Positions 27,053 through 35,746 of a stretch of DNA of 59,238 nucleotides are shown here, one piece after another. Every line of letters begins with the position of its first letter. The first letter of the stretch is position 1. Origin of the DNA: Gemmataceae bacterium. GTDB lineage: Bacteria > Planctomycetota > Planctomycetia > Gemmatales > Gemmataceae. The position numbers and the translations under genes were made by a program. Where the stretch lies: contig JAOAAA010000001.1 in NCBI GenBank assembly GCA_026419115.1, positions 46,365 through 105,602 on the forward strand, written 5' to 3'. Below the pieces are notes generated by a model, which had not been told where the DNA came from, ran no database searches, and was given only the letters and a program-made list of their open reading frames with translations.

Positions 27053-28459
27053 ATGCAGAGAATGTTAGGTTTGGTGTTGGCGGTGCTGGTTTCGAGTTTG
27101 ACCCTCTCGGCAGAAGAACCACTGACGAAAATTGCCTTTGGTTCCTGCGCCCAACAAGAAAATCCCCTGCCGATTTTTGCCAAAATCGCTGCCCAAAAAC
27201 CGCAATTGTATTTGGCCCTCGGCGATAACATCTATGCCGATACGGTTGATCTCGAAGTGATGAAGGCCAAATACAAAAAACTCGCAGATAACGAAGGCTG
27301 GCAACAATTGGTGAAAACCTGCCCGATCCTAGCCACTTGGGACGATCACGATATGGGCAAAAACGATGCCGGTGCCGATTACCCCAAACGGGAAGAATCA
27401 CAGCAAATTTTCTGCGACTTTTTCAAAATCCCTGCCGATTCACCCATCCGCAAGCAGAAAGGGGTTTATTCTTCCAAAATTTTCGGACCCGAAGGGAAAC
27501 GAGTTCAGGTGATCCTTTTAGATACCCGTTATCACCGCTCCGAAATGAAACGAGGCAAACGCGAACCGGGGATGACCTATACCCCTTACATTCCAAATCT
27601 GGACCCGAAGGCGACCGTTCTCGGCGAAGAGCAATGGAAATGGCTAGAAGGTGAATTGAAAAAACCGGCGGAACTGCGCCTGTTGTGTTCGAGCATCCAA
27701 GTTGTCGCGGAAGATCATGGCTTCGAGAAATGGATGAATTTCCCACTAGAACGAGAACGATTGTACAAATTGTTGAAGGAGACCAAAGCGAACGGAGTCA
27801 TCATCCTCAGTGGAGATCGTCATCTGGCCGAAATCAGCTGCCAAACCGATGCAATCGATTATCCGTTGTTTGATGTGACCTCTTCGGGATTGAATCAGGC
27901 CGATAAGAAATGGCGTCCCGCCGAGAAGAATAAACATCGGGTCGGGATCATGACTCATGGGGATAATTTCGGGATCATTCAGATCGATTGGTCTACACCT
28001 AGCCCGAAAGTCTCCATGCAAATTCGTGATGTCGAGGGAGAAATCACCCTGCGCGAAACCATCCCTTTGACTCTTCTCCAACCCGGATCGCTGGTGGCAA
28101 AAAAAGAACCGAAAGACCCTAAAAGCGAATTCAAACCTCGGGAAGGGGCCATTTCACCGGCAGAAGCTCTCACCAAAAAAGGGGAAAAAGTCGTGGTCGA
28201 GTTTCGGGTGTTATCAACGGGTATGACCAAAGACGGCAGTCGGATGTTTTTGAACTCCGAAAAGAATTTTCGGGATAAAGAAAACCTGACGATTGTCCTC
28301 ACGAAAGATGCCCGCAAGGGTATTTGGGAAAAAGCGACCGGTGATACTTTTTTGAACAAACCGATCAAAGTGACCGGAACCGTCAGCGAATTTAACGGTT
28401 CATTACAAATCGAGATCAAAGACGAGAAAATGATCGAGATCATTGAAGAAAAGAAATAG
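27053..28459 (+). CDS. PhoD-like metallophosphatase with C-terminal OB-fold
   Basis: A 468-residue exported protein (signal MQRMLGLVLAVLVSSLTLSA). The phosphatase part has KIAFGSCAQQ, LALGDNIYADT, ATWDDHDMGKNDAG, LLDTRYHR and GVIILSGDRHLAEI, the metal-site motifs of the PhoD/alkaline phosphatase D class. Residues from ~370 form a separate beta-rich domain (VVVEFRVLSTGM, KPIKVTGTVSEFNGSLQIEI), like the OB-fold of tRNA_anti-like domains. The ATG at 27053 has GGAG 7 nt upstream; ATGs at 27020 and 27047 are too far or too near. Substrate unknown. Confidence 0.85.
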   Translation: MQRMLGLVLAVLVSSLTLSAEEPLTKIAFGSCAQQENPLPIFAKIAAQKPQLYLALGDNIYADTVDLEVMKAKYKKLADNEGWQQLVKTCPILATWDDHDMGKNDAGADYPKREESQQIFCDFFKIPADSPIRKQKGVYSSKIFGPEGKRVQVILLDTRYHRSEMKRGKREPGMTYTPYIPNLDPKATVLGEEQWKWLEGELKKPAELRLLCSSIQVVAEDHGFEKWMNFPLERERLYKLLKETKANGVIILSGDRHLAEISCQTDAIDYPLFDVTSSGLNQADKKWRPAEKNKHRVGIMTHGDNFGIIQIDWSTPSPKVSMQIRDVEGEITLRETIPLTLLQPGSLVAKKEPKDPKSEFKPREGAISPAEALTKKGEKVVVEFRVLSTGMTKDGSRMFLNSEKNFRDKENLTIVLTKDARKGIWEKATGDTFLNKPIKVTGTVSEFNGSLQIEIKDEKMIEIIEEKK

Positions 28460-28685
28460 TTGACCTAACCTATTTCATCGAGATGATTTACAACAAGGGC
28501 TAAAAGGTGATTTGAGGAATCACCAATAAAAGAAAAGGAATTCTGCTTTGGCCCGAGAGCATTTCTCAGAGGTTTCTCAAGATTGGGAACTCTTTTTTCT
28601 CGAAACTCGTCCTAAAATAATAACTTGAACTTCCCCACACCCATTTCACATGGGTGAATAGACACGCCTTCTGGAGACGAAATCC

Positions 28686-30695
28686 ATGACACCGCATCGA
28701 AAAACGAGCCGATGCTACTTCTGGATTGGGGCCTGCCTCACCGCATTGGCCTTCACGAGCTTGTCGGCACAAGCGCAATCCACTCCCAATCTGCCGGAGC
28801 AATCGAAAATCATCAATGAGGAATTGGCTAAATCGTGGGAAGCTGCCTCGCTGAAACCCTCGAAAAAAGCAGATGACTATGTGTTCATCCGTCGAGCCTT
28901 TATCGATATTATTGGCCGAATTCCCACTCCGGAAGAGGTCCGAGATTTTGCCGAATACGACAAGTCCCCCGATAAGCGCGTGAAATTAATCAAGCGTTTG
29001 CTTTACGCCAAGGACTATAAACCCAAAGGACCCAACGGGGGAGAAATTCGCCGTGACCCGAAAGACCCCAAAACCGCATTAACCTTTAACTATGCGGCGG
29101 AATATGCCCAAAACTTTGCCGACGTTTGGAATGTTTGGTTGCTCACTCGTTCTCAAGCTCATGAAGCCTTCCGCGAACAAACCGCCTTGTGGTTGGAAGA
29201 TCAATTCTCCATGAATACCCCTTACGATAAATTCGTGACGGAATTAATCACGGCGAAAGGTAAATCGAACGAGAATGGGGCGGTTAATTTCACTGCGGTT
29301 CACCTCGGCGAGTTGAATCCTCGTGATAAACGTATCACGGATGGGCGTTTTGAAGCTGTCCCAATCACCGCCCGCGTCAGCCGATTGTTCCTCGGTATCC
29401 AAATCAACTGTATTCAATGTCACGACCACCCCTTCAACCCCGAGTGGAAACAAGAAAACTTCTGGGGAATGAATGCGTTCTATCGTCAAGTTCAACTCGA
29501 TGTGCGCGACCCTGCCAACCCCAATAACGTCGGTGCCACCGAATACCCCAACTTCCTGCGACCCAACATGAACCGGAAGAAAGACAAGGTCGAAATGGCC
29601 AAGGTCGTGACAGTGACCGACGACACGAGCTTAAATCCTTCGACCCGTGTCTTCTACGAAAACCGCCGTATGGTCATTCTGACCAGCAAACCGGCCTTCC
29701 TACCGGACTTGGCTGATCTAGAAAAAGATGCTTCGGTGCCCCGAAAAGGTTACCCCAACGATGGGAAGAAGACCCGTCGGGAAGTTTTGGCAGAATACAT
29801 TGTCAAACACGATAACTTTGCACGGGCGGCCGTCAATCGTTACTGGTCCCACTTCTTCGGTCGGGGTATGAATGAACTGCCTGCACCGGATGATTTCGGG
29901 GGCCATAACAAAATCATCCACAAAGATTTGTTGGATAAACTCGCTGCTGCCTTTGCGAGCGGCTCCCAACCTTATGACATCAAGAAACTGATCGAGTGGA
30001 TCTGCTGCTCGGACGCTTATTCGCTTAGTTATCAAGCGAACGGGTTACCTGAAGGAAAAGGGGGTAATAGCAAGGCCGATGCTGATGCCTACTTCACCCG
30101 TATGCCATTGAAGTCGATGTCTCCGGAAACCTTGTTTGAATCTCTTGAAACGGCCACCCGTATGGATCAGGCTACTAACAAAGATGCCAAACGCGAGAAG
30201 AAAGATCGATGGATGAATCTGCTCATCCGCAACTTCGGTGACGACGAAGGCAACGAAGCCACCTTCAACGGAACCATCATTCAAGCTCTGTTGATGATGA
30301 ACGGCCGCGATCTCGACGAAGAAGTTCGTCGTAGCGATAGCACCGTAGTGAAATTGATGGATCGATACCTGCCCACTAGTGGCGGACCGAAAGGCCCCAT
30401 CAATGTCACCCCCGATGCTCCTTGGAAAGTGATCGAAGACCTGTATCTCGCCACGGTGAGCCGAAAACCCAGCCGAACTATCATGATTCAGGTTCCGAGA
30501 CTCGATCCGAAAGGCATGCCTATGAAAGACAGCAAAGGGAATGTGCTCACCGCACCGGTGACCGAAGAGGCCTTTATTAAATCTCGGCTTGATAATCTGA
30601 TCAAGAGTGGAGCCAAGCGAGATGACCTGAAAGCCTTCTACGAAGATATTTTCTGGTCGCTGCTCAACACCAACGAGTTTATCTTGAATCACTAA
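28686..30695 (+). CDS. DUF1549/DUF1553 exported protein
   Basis: A 669-residue protein with a signal peptide (hydrophobic ~12-30, ending SAQAQ). DUF1549 follows: KADDYVFIRRAFIDIIGRIPTPEEV. The ILGIQINCIQCHDHPF-like segment (LFLGIQINCIQCHDHPFNPEW) holds a CxxCH haem-type motif. DUF1553 covers the C-terminal half (ILVKHDNFARAAVNRYWSHFFGRG; DLYLATVSRKPS). Related planctomycete proteins carry a cytochrome-like PSD1 domain at the front; here it is absent. GGAG lies just before the ATG. Function in the family is unknown; export to the periplasm is likely. Confidence 0.88.
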   Translation: MTPHRKTSRCYFWIGACLTALAFTSLSAQAQSTPNLPEQSKIINEELAKSWEAASLKPSKKADDYVFIRRAFIDIIGRIPTPEEVRDFAEYDKSPDKRVKLIKRLLYAKDYKPKGPNGGEIRRDPKDPKTALTFNYAAEYAQNFADVWNVWLLTRSQAHEAFREQTALWLEDQFSMNTPYDKFVTELITAKGKSNENGAVNFTAVHLGELNPRDKRITDGRFEAVPITARVSRLFLGIQINCIQCHDHPFNPEWKQENFWGMNAFYRQVQLDVRDPANPNNVGATEYPNFLRPNMNRKKDKVEMAKVVTVTDDTSLNPSTRVFYENRRMVILTSKPAFLPDLADLEKDASVPRKGYPNDGKKTRREVLAEYIVKHDNFARAAVNRYWSHFFGRGMNELPAPDDFGGHNKIIHKDLLDKLAAAFASGSQPYDIKKLIEWICCSDAYSLSYQANGLPEGKGGNSKADADAYFTRMPLKSMSPETLFESLETATRMDQATNKDAKREKKDRWMNLLIRNFGDDEGNEATFNGTIIQALLMMNGRDLDEEVRRSDSTVVKLMDRYLPTSGGPKGPINVTPDAPWKVIEDLYLATVSRKPSRTIMIQVPRLDPKGMPMKDSKGNVLTAPVTEEAFIKSRLDNLIKSGAKRDDLKAFYEDIFWSLLNTNEFILNH

Positions 30696-30909
30696 GATTT
30701 CCTCGATCCCCTCTCATTTGGCCTTGGCTTGATTCTGTCGCCCTCTTGTCAATCCCAAATCAATAAGTTCTCTCATTTTCCCTTGAGCCTGTTTGGTCAT
30801 TGCCGTTATAATTGCTGAATTATTTCGCTTTCTCCGATCCTGTTATTAACCTGAGATGTCTACCTTTATACCTCGCACCCTTTCTCCTCAGTTCGAGGAG
30901 CTTCCTCTC

Positions 30910-32061
30910 ATGGATGATGAGAAATCATTGCTACGCGGATGTCTGGAAACTCCATGGGATAAGGCACCATTTCTAGTCTACGCCGATTGGATTGAGGAAC
31001 ACAACGAAACGGAAAGAGCCAACTACCTTCGTAGCGCACTGGAAACAGAGAAGGTCAAAAAAATCACCCAGATCCCAAACGCTGTTTTGGACTGGTTCGC
31101 AAAAATTGTTCCCACCACACCAGAGTCGTGGCTTTTTTTTCGTGGTTTCCCGTCGCATTTCAAGATCAACCATTTTCGGAACGTGGACATTTCCTCTCCA
31201 ACGGGGCGTTGGCACACGCTCCCTTGGGATTGGTGTTTCTCATTTCGTGCCACACATCGCCTAAATTTTGAGGCGGTCGCCAAACTGGTGAATCATCCTC
31301 GGATGTTGAATCTGACTCGCTTCGAGGCCACGAGGCATTTTGATTCGAATCAACTTCGAGCTTTTGCGAGAGGCCCATTTTTTTATAACCTGACCCGATT
31401 GGACCTTTCGGAAAATCGCTTCTCGGCAGACACATTGGCTGCGATTTTGAACAACCCCACATTGATCAACCTGACTCATCTTTCGTTAAACGCTTGTTTC
31501 TTGGTACGGGATCATGCTCTGCTTTTGCCTTCGACTTCCTGTTGGAAGGGGCTGGAGGCCTTGTCCCTTTGTCATAATCATCTCGATAGCTTTGCGATTT
31601 ATCATCTGGTAACTCATTCCCAAGCTGGGAATTTGCGGATTCTTGACTTGACCGGAAATAACGTCATGGAGGTAGGTGCCTTAATGTTGAGCACCAATCC
31701 TTTCTTTTCTCAATTACAATCTCTGGATTTGAGCAGGACCAATATCTCACCTGAAGGGCTGATCGCTTTAGCCAACAGTCCCAACCTCAGCCAGTTGACC
31801 CACTTAAACATCTCCTTTAATCCAATTAACAATCAAGTCCTCATCGCCTTGTCAGAAAGTCCCTACCTCAGTCAGCTAAAATATCTGAATGTTCTTACCA
31901 CCTCGGGAAGTTTAGAAAAAGGGGCCGTGGCTTTAGCTCATAGCTCGCAATTGAAAAATCTGAGGAAATTGGAAATCAATCGTCGGCTCATTGGGAAAAA
32001 AGGGCGGGAGGCACTGATCGAGAAGAAACTTCTTCGCCGGTCGAAACGCGATCCAGAATGA
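30910..32061 (+). CDS. TIGR02996 domain plus leucine-rich repeat protein
   Basis: A 383-residue protein. Residues 1-42 form a TIGR02996 domain (core APFLVYADWIEEHNETERANYLR), a module I know mainly from Gemmata-type planctomycetes. Residues ~130-370 are leucine-rich repeats of ribonuclease-inhibitor kind (LTRLDLSENRFSADTLAAIL; LQSLDLSRTNISPEGLIALA; LTHLNISFNPINNQVLIAL). The ATG at 30910 has GAGGAG 9 nt upstream and begins the domain; an ATG at 30856 would add 18 residues. No signal peptide, so probably cytoplasmic and a protein-binding factor. Confidence 0.82.
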   Translation: MDDEKSLLRGCLETPWDKAPFLVYADWIEEHNETERANYLRSALETEKVKKITQIPNAVLDWFAKIVPTTPESWLFFRGFPSHFKINHFRNVDISSPTGRWHTLPWDWCFSFRATHRLNFEAVAKLVNHPRMLNLTRFEATRHFDSNQLRAFARGPFFYNLTRLDLSENRFSADTLAAILNNPTLINLTHLSLNACFLVRDHALLLPSTSCWKGLEALSLCHNHLDSFAIYHLVTHSQAGNLRILDLTGNNVMEVGALMLSTNPFFSQLQSLDLSRTNISPEGLIALANSPNLSQLTHLNISFNPINNQVLIALSESPYLSQLKYLNVLTTSGSLEKGAVALAHSSQLKNLRKLEINRRLIGKKGREALIEKKLLRRSKRDPE

Positions 32062-32203
32062 TTTGTGGCTAGGGTACTTGTTCATGGGTTGAGTTCAATT
32101 CCGCGACTCTAGAGAATGCCGGTGTTGAGTTACGCAAACTGTAGAAGACTTGTTTGTGGGTTGAGTGAATTTCCGAGTCCGGAACAAATGTTCTCAGATT
32201 TAT

Positions 32204-33634
32204 CTAAATATCGTAGTACAAGTGGAACTCATAGGGATGCGGGCGGATTCTCACGGCCTCGGCCTCGTGAGTTCGTTTGTAGCGGCACCAAGTTTCAATC
32301 ACATCGGGCGTGAACACGTCCCCTTGTAATAAAAATTCATGCTTTCGTTCCAAATGATCCAAAGCCTCTTCCAACGAGATGGGAGTACTGGGAACTTTGG
32401 CGAGTTCTTCGGCCCCCAGATCATAAATATCTTTATCCAACGGATCGCCCGGATGAATCTTGTTCTTGATGCCATCCACCATGGCCATGACCATTCCCGC
32501 AAAAGTCAAATAGGGATTGGCCGAAGCATCGGGCAGGCGATACTCGATCCGTTTTGATTCCGGCCGAGGCTTAGCGACCGGAATCCGTATAGCCGCCGAG
32601 CGATTTCGTTGACTGTAGGCGAGGTTAATCGGCGAATCGAAGCCCGGAACCAATCGCTTGTAGCTATTCGTGGTGGGATTCGTAAAAGCACACAGAGCGG
32701 GGGCATGGCGCAATAATCCCCCGATGGCGTACAAAGCTAATTCCGAAAGACCTGAGTAGCGGGGACCACTTGGCGAACGAGACCCTGCAAAAAGATTCTC
32801 ACCCCCTTTCCACAGAGAGACGTTCAGGTTCATGGCGCTGCCGTGATCGTTAAATATCGGTTTCGGCATAAAGGTAGCGGTTTTCCCGTGCATCCGAGCC
32901 ACATTTTTAACGATGTATTTGTACTTCAGCACATTATCTGCCATGCAAACCAATTCTTCATGACGAATCTGCACTACACCTTGGCCACCCGTTGCGGCTT
33001 CGTGCCGATGCGACTCCACTTTGAGGCCGCAAGCGACCATATGCCGCATCATCTCGCTGCGTAAATCGTGCGAGGCATCCGAAGGGGGGCAAGGAAAATA
33101 GCCTTCGGTGTAGCGGAGTTTATGACCTAGGTTCGGCTTTTCCTTTCGACCGGTGTTCCAAGCCCCTTCGTTGCTTTCGACTTCGTAAAAGGCATGGTTT
33201 GCGGCTTGCTCATAGCGCACATTATCAAAGACAAAAAATTGCACCTCGGGGCCAAAAAAGGCAGTATCGGCTATCCCAGTCGAACGCATATAGTTGACTG
33301 CTTTGCGAGCGACATTACGGGGGTCTCGGGAATAATCCTCATGCGTTAACGGATCATGGATGTTGCAAAGTAAGGTGAGGGTGACATCTCGACAAAACGG
33401 GTCGATGAATGCGGTATCGGGCACCGGTTTGACCAACATATCCGATTCATTGATGGCCTTCCAACCGCGAATGCCCGAACCGTTGAAACCTAAGCCTTCT
33501 TCAAAGGTCATCTCGGTCAGATTTTCGGCGGGGATCGTGAAGTGCTGCCATTGGCCCGGAAAATCCATGAATCGCAGATCGACCGCCTGAACGTCTTTTT
33601 CTCGAATGAATGCCAAAATCTCGCGTGGAGTCAT
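32204..33634 (-). CDS. Glutamine synthetase type I homologue lacking several catalytic residues
   Basis: A 476-residue protein aligned along its length with GlnA (e.g. DAFFGPE-type, KTATFMPKP, TNPTTNSYKRLVPGF, RNRSAAIRIP, RIEYRLPDASANPYL, and the adenylylation-site tyrosine in KDIYDLGAEE). But key residues differ from E. coli/Salmonella GlnA: N51 for Asp50, Q132 for Glu131, V220 for Glu220, N269 and N271 for His269 and His271, D333 for Glu327. Glu130, Glu212, Arg345/350 and Glu364 remain. Two of three n1 metal ligands, one n2 ligand and the ammonium-binding Asp are therefore gone. It may be a regulatory or decayed paralogue, or use another chemistry. It stands alone, without glnB or amtB. Homology sure, activity doubtful. 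Confidence 0.85.
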   Translation of the reverse strand: MTPREILAFIREKDVQAVDLRFMDFPGQWQHFTIPAENLTEMTFEEGLGFNGSGIRGWKAINESDMLVKPVPDTAFIDPFCRDVTLTLLCNIHDPLTHEDYSRDPRNVARKAVNYMRSTGIADTAFFGPEVQFFVFDNVRYEQAANHAFYEVESNEGAWNTGRKEKPNLGHKLRYTEGYFPCPPSDASHDLRSEMMRHMVACGLKVESHRHEAATGGQGVVQIRHEELVCMADNVLKYKYIVKNVARMHGKTATFMPKPIFNDHGSAMNLNVSLWKGGENLFAGSRSPSGPRYSGLSELALYAIGGLLRHAPALCAFTNPTTNSYKRLVPGFDSPINLAYSQRNRSAAIRIPVAKPRPESKRIEYRLPDASANPYLTFAGMVMAMVDGIKNKIHPGDPLDKDIYDLGAEELAKVPSTPISLEEALDHLERKHEFLLQGDVFTPDVIETWCRYKRTHEAEAVRIRPHPYEFHLYYDI

Positions 33635-33734
33635 AGGGTAGAAGCAAGCCAGTTCGGGTGAGGTGAATTTAGTTTAGAAGATTTGATGAAACCGAGGATA
33701 GCAGAAATTATTACCCAAGGGAAGTCGCCTCCCT

Positions 33735-34661
33735 TCAGCGAGTTTCAGAGCTAAGTAAATCAGCCAAGGCTTCGGGGAGAGTCGGGAAGCGGAAATCAAA
33801 GCCCGTTTCATGTGCTTTTTGCGGTATTACGCGGACGCCGTGTGTGGCCAGTTCGGCTTTCTCTCCCATTACACATTTCACCAAAAAAGGTGGGAACCGA
33901 AATGAACATGGTCGATGCAACTGTTTCGCTAAGGTCTGGCAGAAACCCCAGTGTGTGACCGGATGCGGTGCGGTGATATTCACCGGTCCACTGAGGGCGG
34001 GATTCTCTCTGATCCAATCAAATAATCTTACGAGGTCTTGAATGTGAATCCAACTGATCCACTGCTGACCGGTGCCAATCACTCCCCCGAGATAATATCG
34101 AAAGGGACGGGAAACGATCGGCAAAAATCCCTCGCTGCGATCCAACACAATGCCGATCCGAGTCTGGACAACTCGAATTCCGCTCAATCGTTCTGGTTGG
34201 GTAGCGTTTTCCCAATCGAGGGCAACCTGTGCCAAAAAGCCCGAGCCGGCCTTATCTCCCTCGATAAATTCGGTCGAATTTGCTTCGTAGTTGCCGTAGT
34301 AGCCAATGCCCGATGCCGAAAGCCAAACCTTCACTTGCGAGGGGGTTTCTGCCAAAGTTTTGGCAATCAGGGCGGTACTTTGCACTCGGCTTTGACGAAT
34401 TTGTTCCTTTTGCTTGGGCGTCCAACTTTTCTTGACGATCGATTCGCCAGCTAGCGATACGACCACCTCACATTCACGCAAACGGGTCAGCCAATCCCCT
34501 TCCTGACAGGGGTCACCCCGAAGAAGCCCTTCTTCTGGAAGAACACCTTGCTTTGGTTGCGAGCGAGATAAAATCCAAACGGTGTGGCCTTGTTTCCGCC
34601 AAAAATGGGTCAAAGCTCGACCGATCATTCCCGTTCCACCGGTGATAAATATCTGGGCCAT
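33735..34661 (-). CDS. TIGR01777-family NAD-dependent epimerase/dehydratase (SDR)
   Basis: A 308-residue extended SDR. The N-terminal nucleotide loop is FITGGTGMIGRALTHF, followed by VVSLAGESIVKKSWTPKQKE, WLSASGIGYYGNYE with the catalytic-region Tyr residues, VVQTRIGIVLDRSEGFL and the C-terminal DUF1731 segment (FPPFLVKCVMGEKAELATHGVRVIP). This is the YfcH/SulA-type family; substrate unknown. It starts one base after the end of the ABC ATPase gene, so the two are one transcript. Confidence 0.9.
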   Translation of the reverse strand: MAQIFITGGTGMIGRALTHFWRKQGHTVWILSRSQPKQGVLPEEGLLRGDPCQEGDWLTRLRECEVVVSLAGESIVKKSWTPKQKEQIRQSRVQSTALIAKTLAETPSQVKVWLSASGIGYYGNYEANSTEFIEGDKAGSGFLAQVALDWENATQPERLSGIRVVQTRIGIVLDRSEGFLPIVSRPFRYYLGGVIGTGQQWISWIHIQDLVRLFDWIRENPALSGPVNITAPHPVTHWGFCQTLAKQLHRPCSFRFPPFLVKCVMGEKAELATHGVRVIPQKAHETGFDFRFPTLPEALADLLSSETR

Positions 34662-34662
34662 G

Positions 34663-35589
34663 TCAATCTCGAAGTTTTTTCTGTGTCAGTTCGAGGAAGA
34701 CTTTCTCAAGGGTTGGGGAATCGATCTGAAGCGATTCGGGTTCTAGCGAGTGTTGCTGGAGAATATGCCAAATCTTTTGGACCAACTCCGAAGGGGAATT
34801 TCCTTCAAAAATCAAGGTGGCTCCCTCATGAATCGCACCGGTTGTTTGAGCGATCTGTTGAAGCAAGGAAGGTGAAACATTTTGCTTAAGGGTCACGGTC
34901 ACGCGGGTTTTATGAAGTGCCAACAACCCCTGAAGGGAATCACGGGCAATGATCTCCCCTCGATCGATGATGGCCACGGTTTGGCACAGGGTCTCGATCT
35001 CCTCCATGTAGTGACTGGTGTAGACGATGGTCATTCCCGAATCACGCAGGGCATTGACTTGCTCGAAGATGTGGTTACGCGATTGCGGATCGACGCCGGT
35101 GGTGGGTTCATCGAGGAAAAGAAGTTCGGGTTCATGGATCACTGCGACAGCGAGATTCAAGCGTCGTTTCATCCCCCCCGAGAAATGGGCGACTTTATCC
35201 TTAGCCCGACCGTTCAACTCGGCCAAGTCGAGCATCGCCTGAATTCGGTGTTTAAGATGCGAACCTTTCAAGCCATAGAGTTGCCCGAAAAACGACAAAT
35301 TTTCCGCAGCGCTCAAATCTTCGTACAAAGCTAAATCTTGGGGGGCCAGCCCGATCTTTTTCTTGTGCTCCGGCGAACGAGGATCGAAAGGCTCGCCCTG
35401 AAGAAAAATTTCCCCTTGAGTGGGTTCATCAATGCCGGATAGGATTCGAGCCAAGGTCGATTTTCCTGCTCCGTTGGGGCCGAGCAGGCCGAAAAAATCG
35501 CCCCGTTCAATAGAAAAGGTCACACCGCGCACCGCCTCGCGTGTGCCATACGTCTTGGTGAGATTGCGCACTTGCAGAATCGGATTCAT
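34663..35589 (-). CDS. ABC transporter ATP-binding protein, ABC-2 type
   Basis: A 308-residue ATPase with Walker A GPNGAGKST, a Q-loop (LAPQDLALYEDLSAAENL), signature FSGGMKRRLNLA, Walker B LLFLDEPTTGVDPQSRN and the switch His (YTSHYMEEIE). Residues ~225-305 are the extra C-terminal domain common in ABC-2 exporters of the drug/NatA type. No permease gene is adjacent: downstream is the epimerase and upstream a divergent photolyase. It must work with a permease coded elsewhere or serve another role. Confidence 0.92.
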   Translation of the reverse strand: MNPILQVRNLTKTYGTREAVRGVTFSIERGDFFGLLGPNGAGKSTLARILSGIDEPTQGEIFLQGEPFDPRSPEHKKKIGLAPQDLALYEDLSAAENLSFFGQLYGLKGSHLKHRIQAMLDLAELNGRAKDKVAHFSGGMKRRLNLAVAVIHEPELLFLDEPTTGVDPQSRNHIFEQVNALRDSGMTIVYTSHYMEEIETLCQTVAIIDRGEIIARDSLQGLLALHKTRVTVTLKQNVSPSLLQQIAQTTGAIHEGATLIFEGNSPSELVQKIWHILQQHSLEPESLQIDSPTLEKVFLELTQKKLRD

Positions 35590-35746
35590 CTTGTCTATTT
35601 ATGAATCGAGAAAGAAATTGACCTTTGGGGAAAATGTTTTCTCGATGCCTTTTTGCGGATCGGCTTTGAGGCTCAGGGAAAGTGCTTGGCCGATGCTTTT
35701 CGCGAATCGTCATGGCGGCTCATGGATCATTTGCAAGGAAATAGGA

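Noticed and set aside
35420-35746. N-terminal 109-residue extension of the photolyase
   Set aside because: It lies antisense to the ABC ATPase gene start and leader, has no family resemblance, and a good ATG with a ribosome site follows at 35747.
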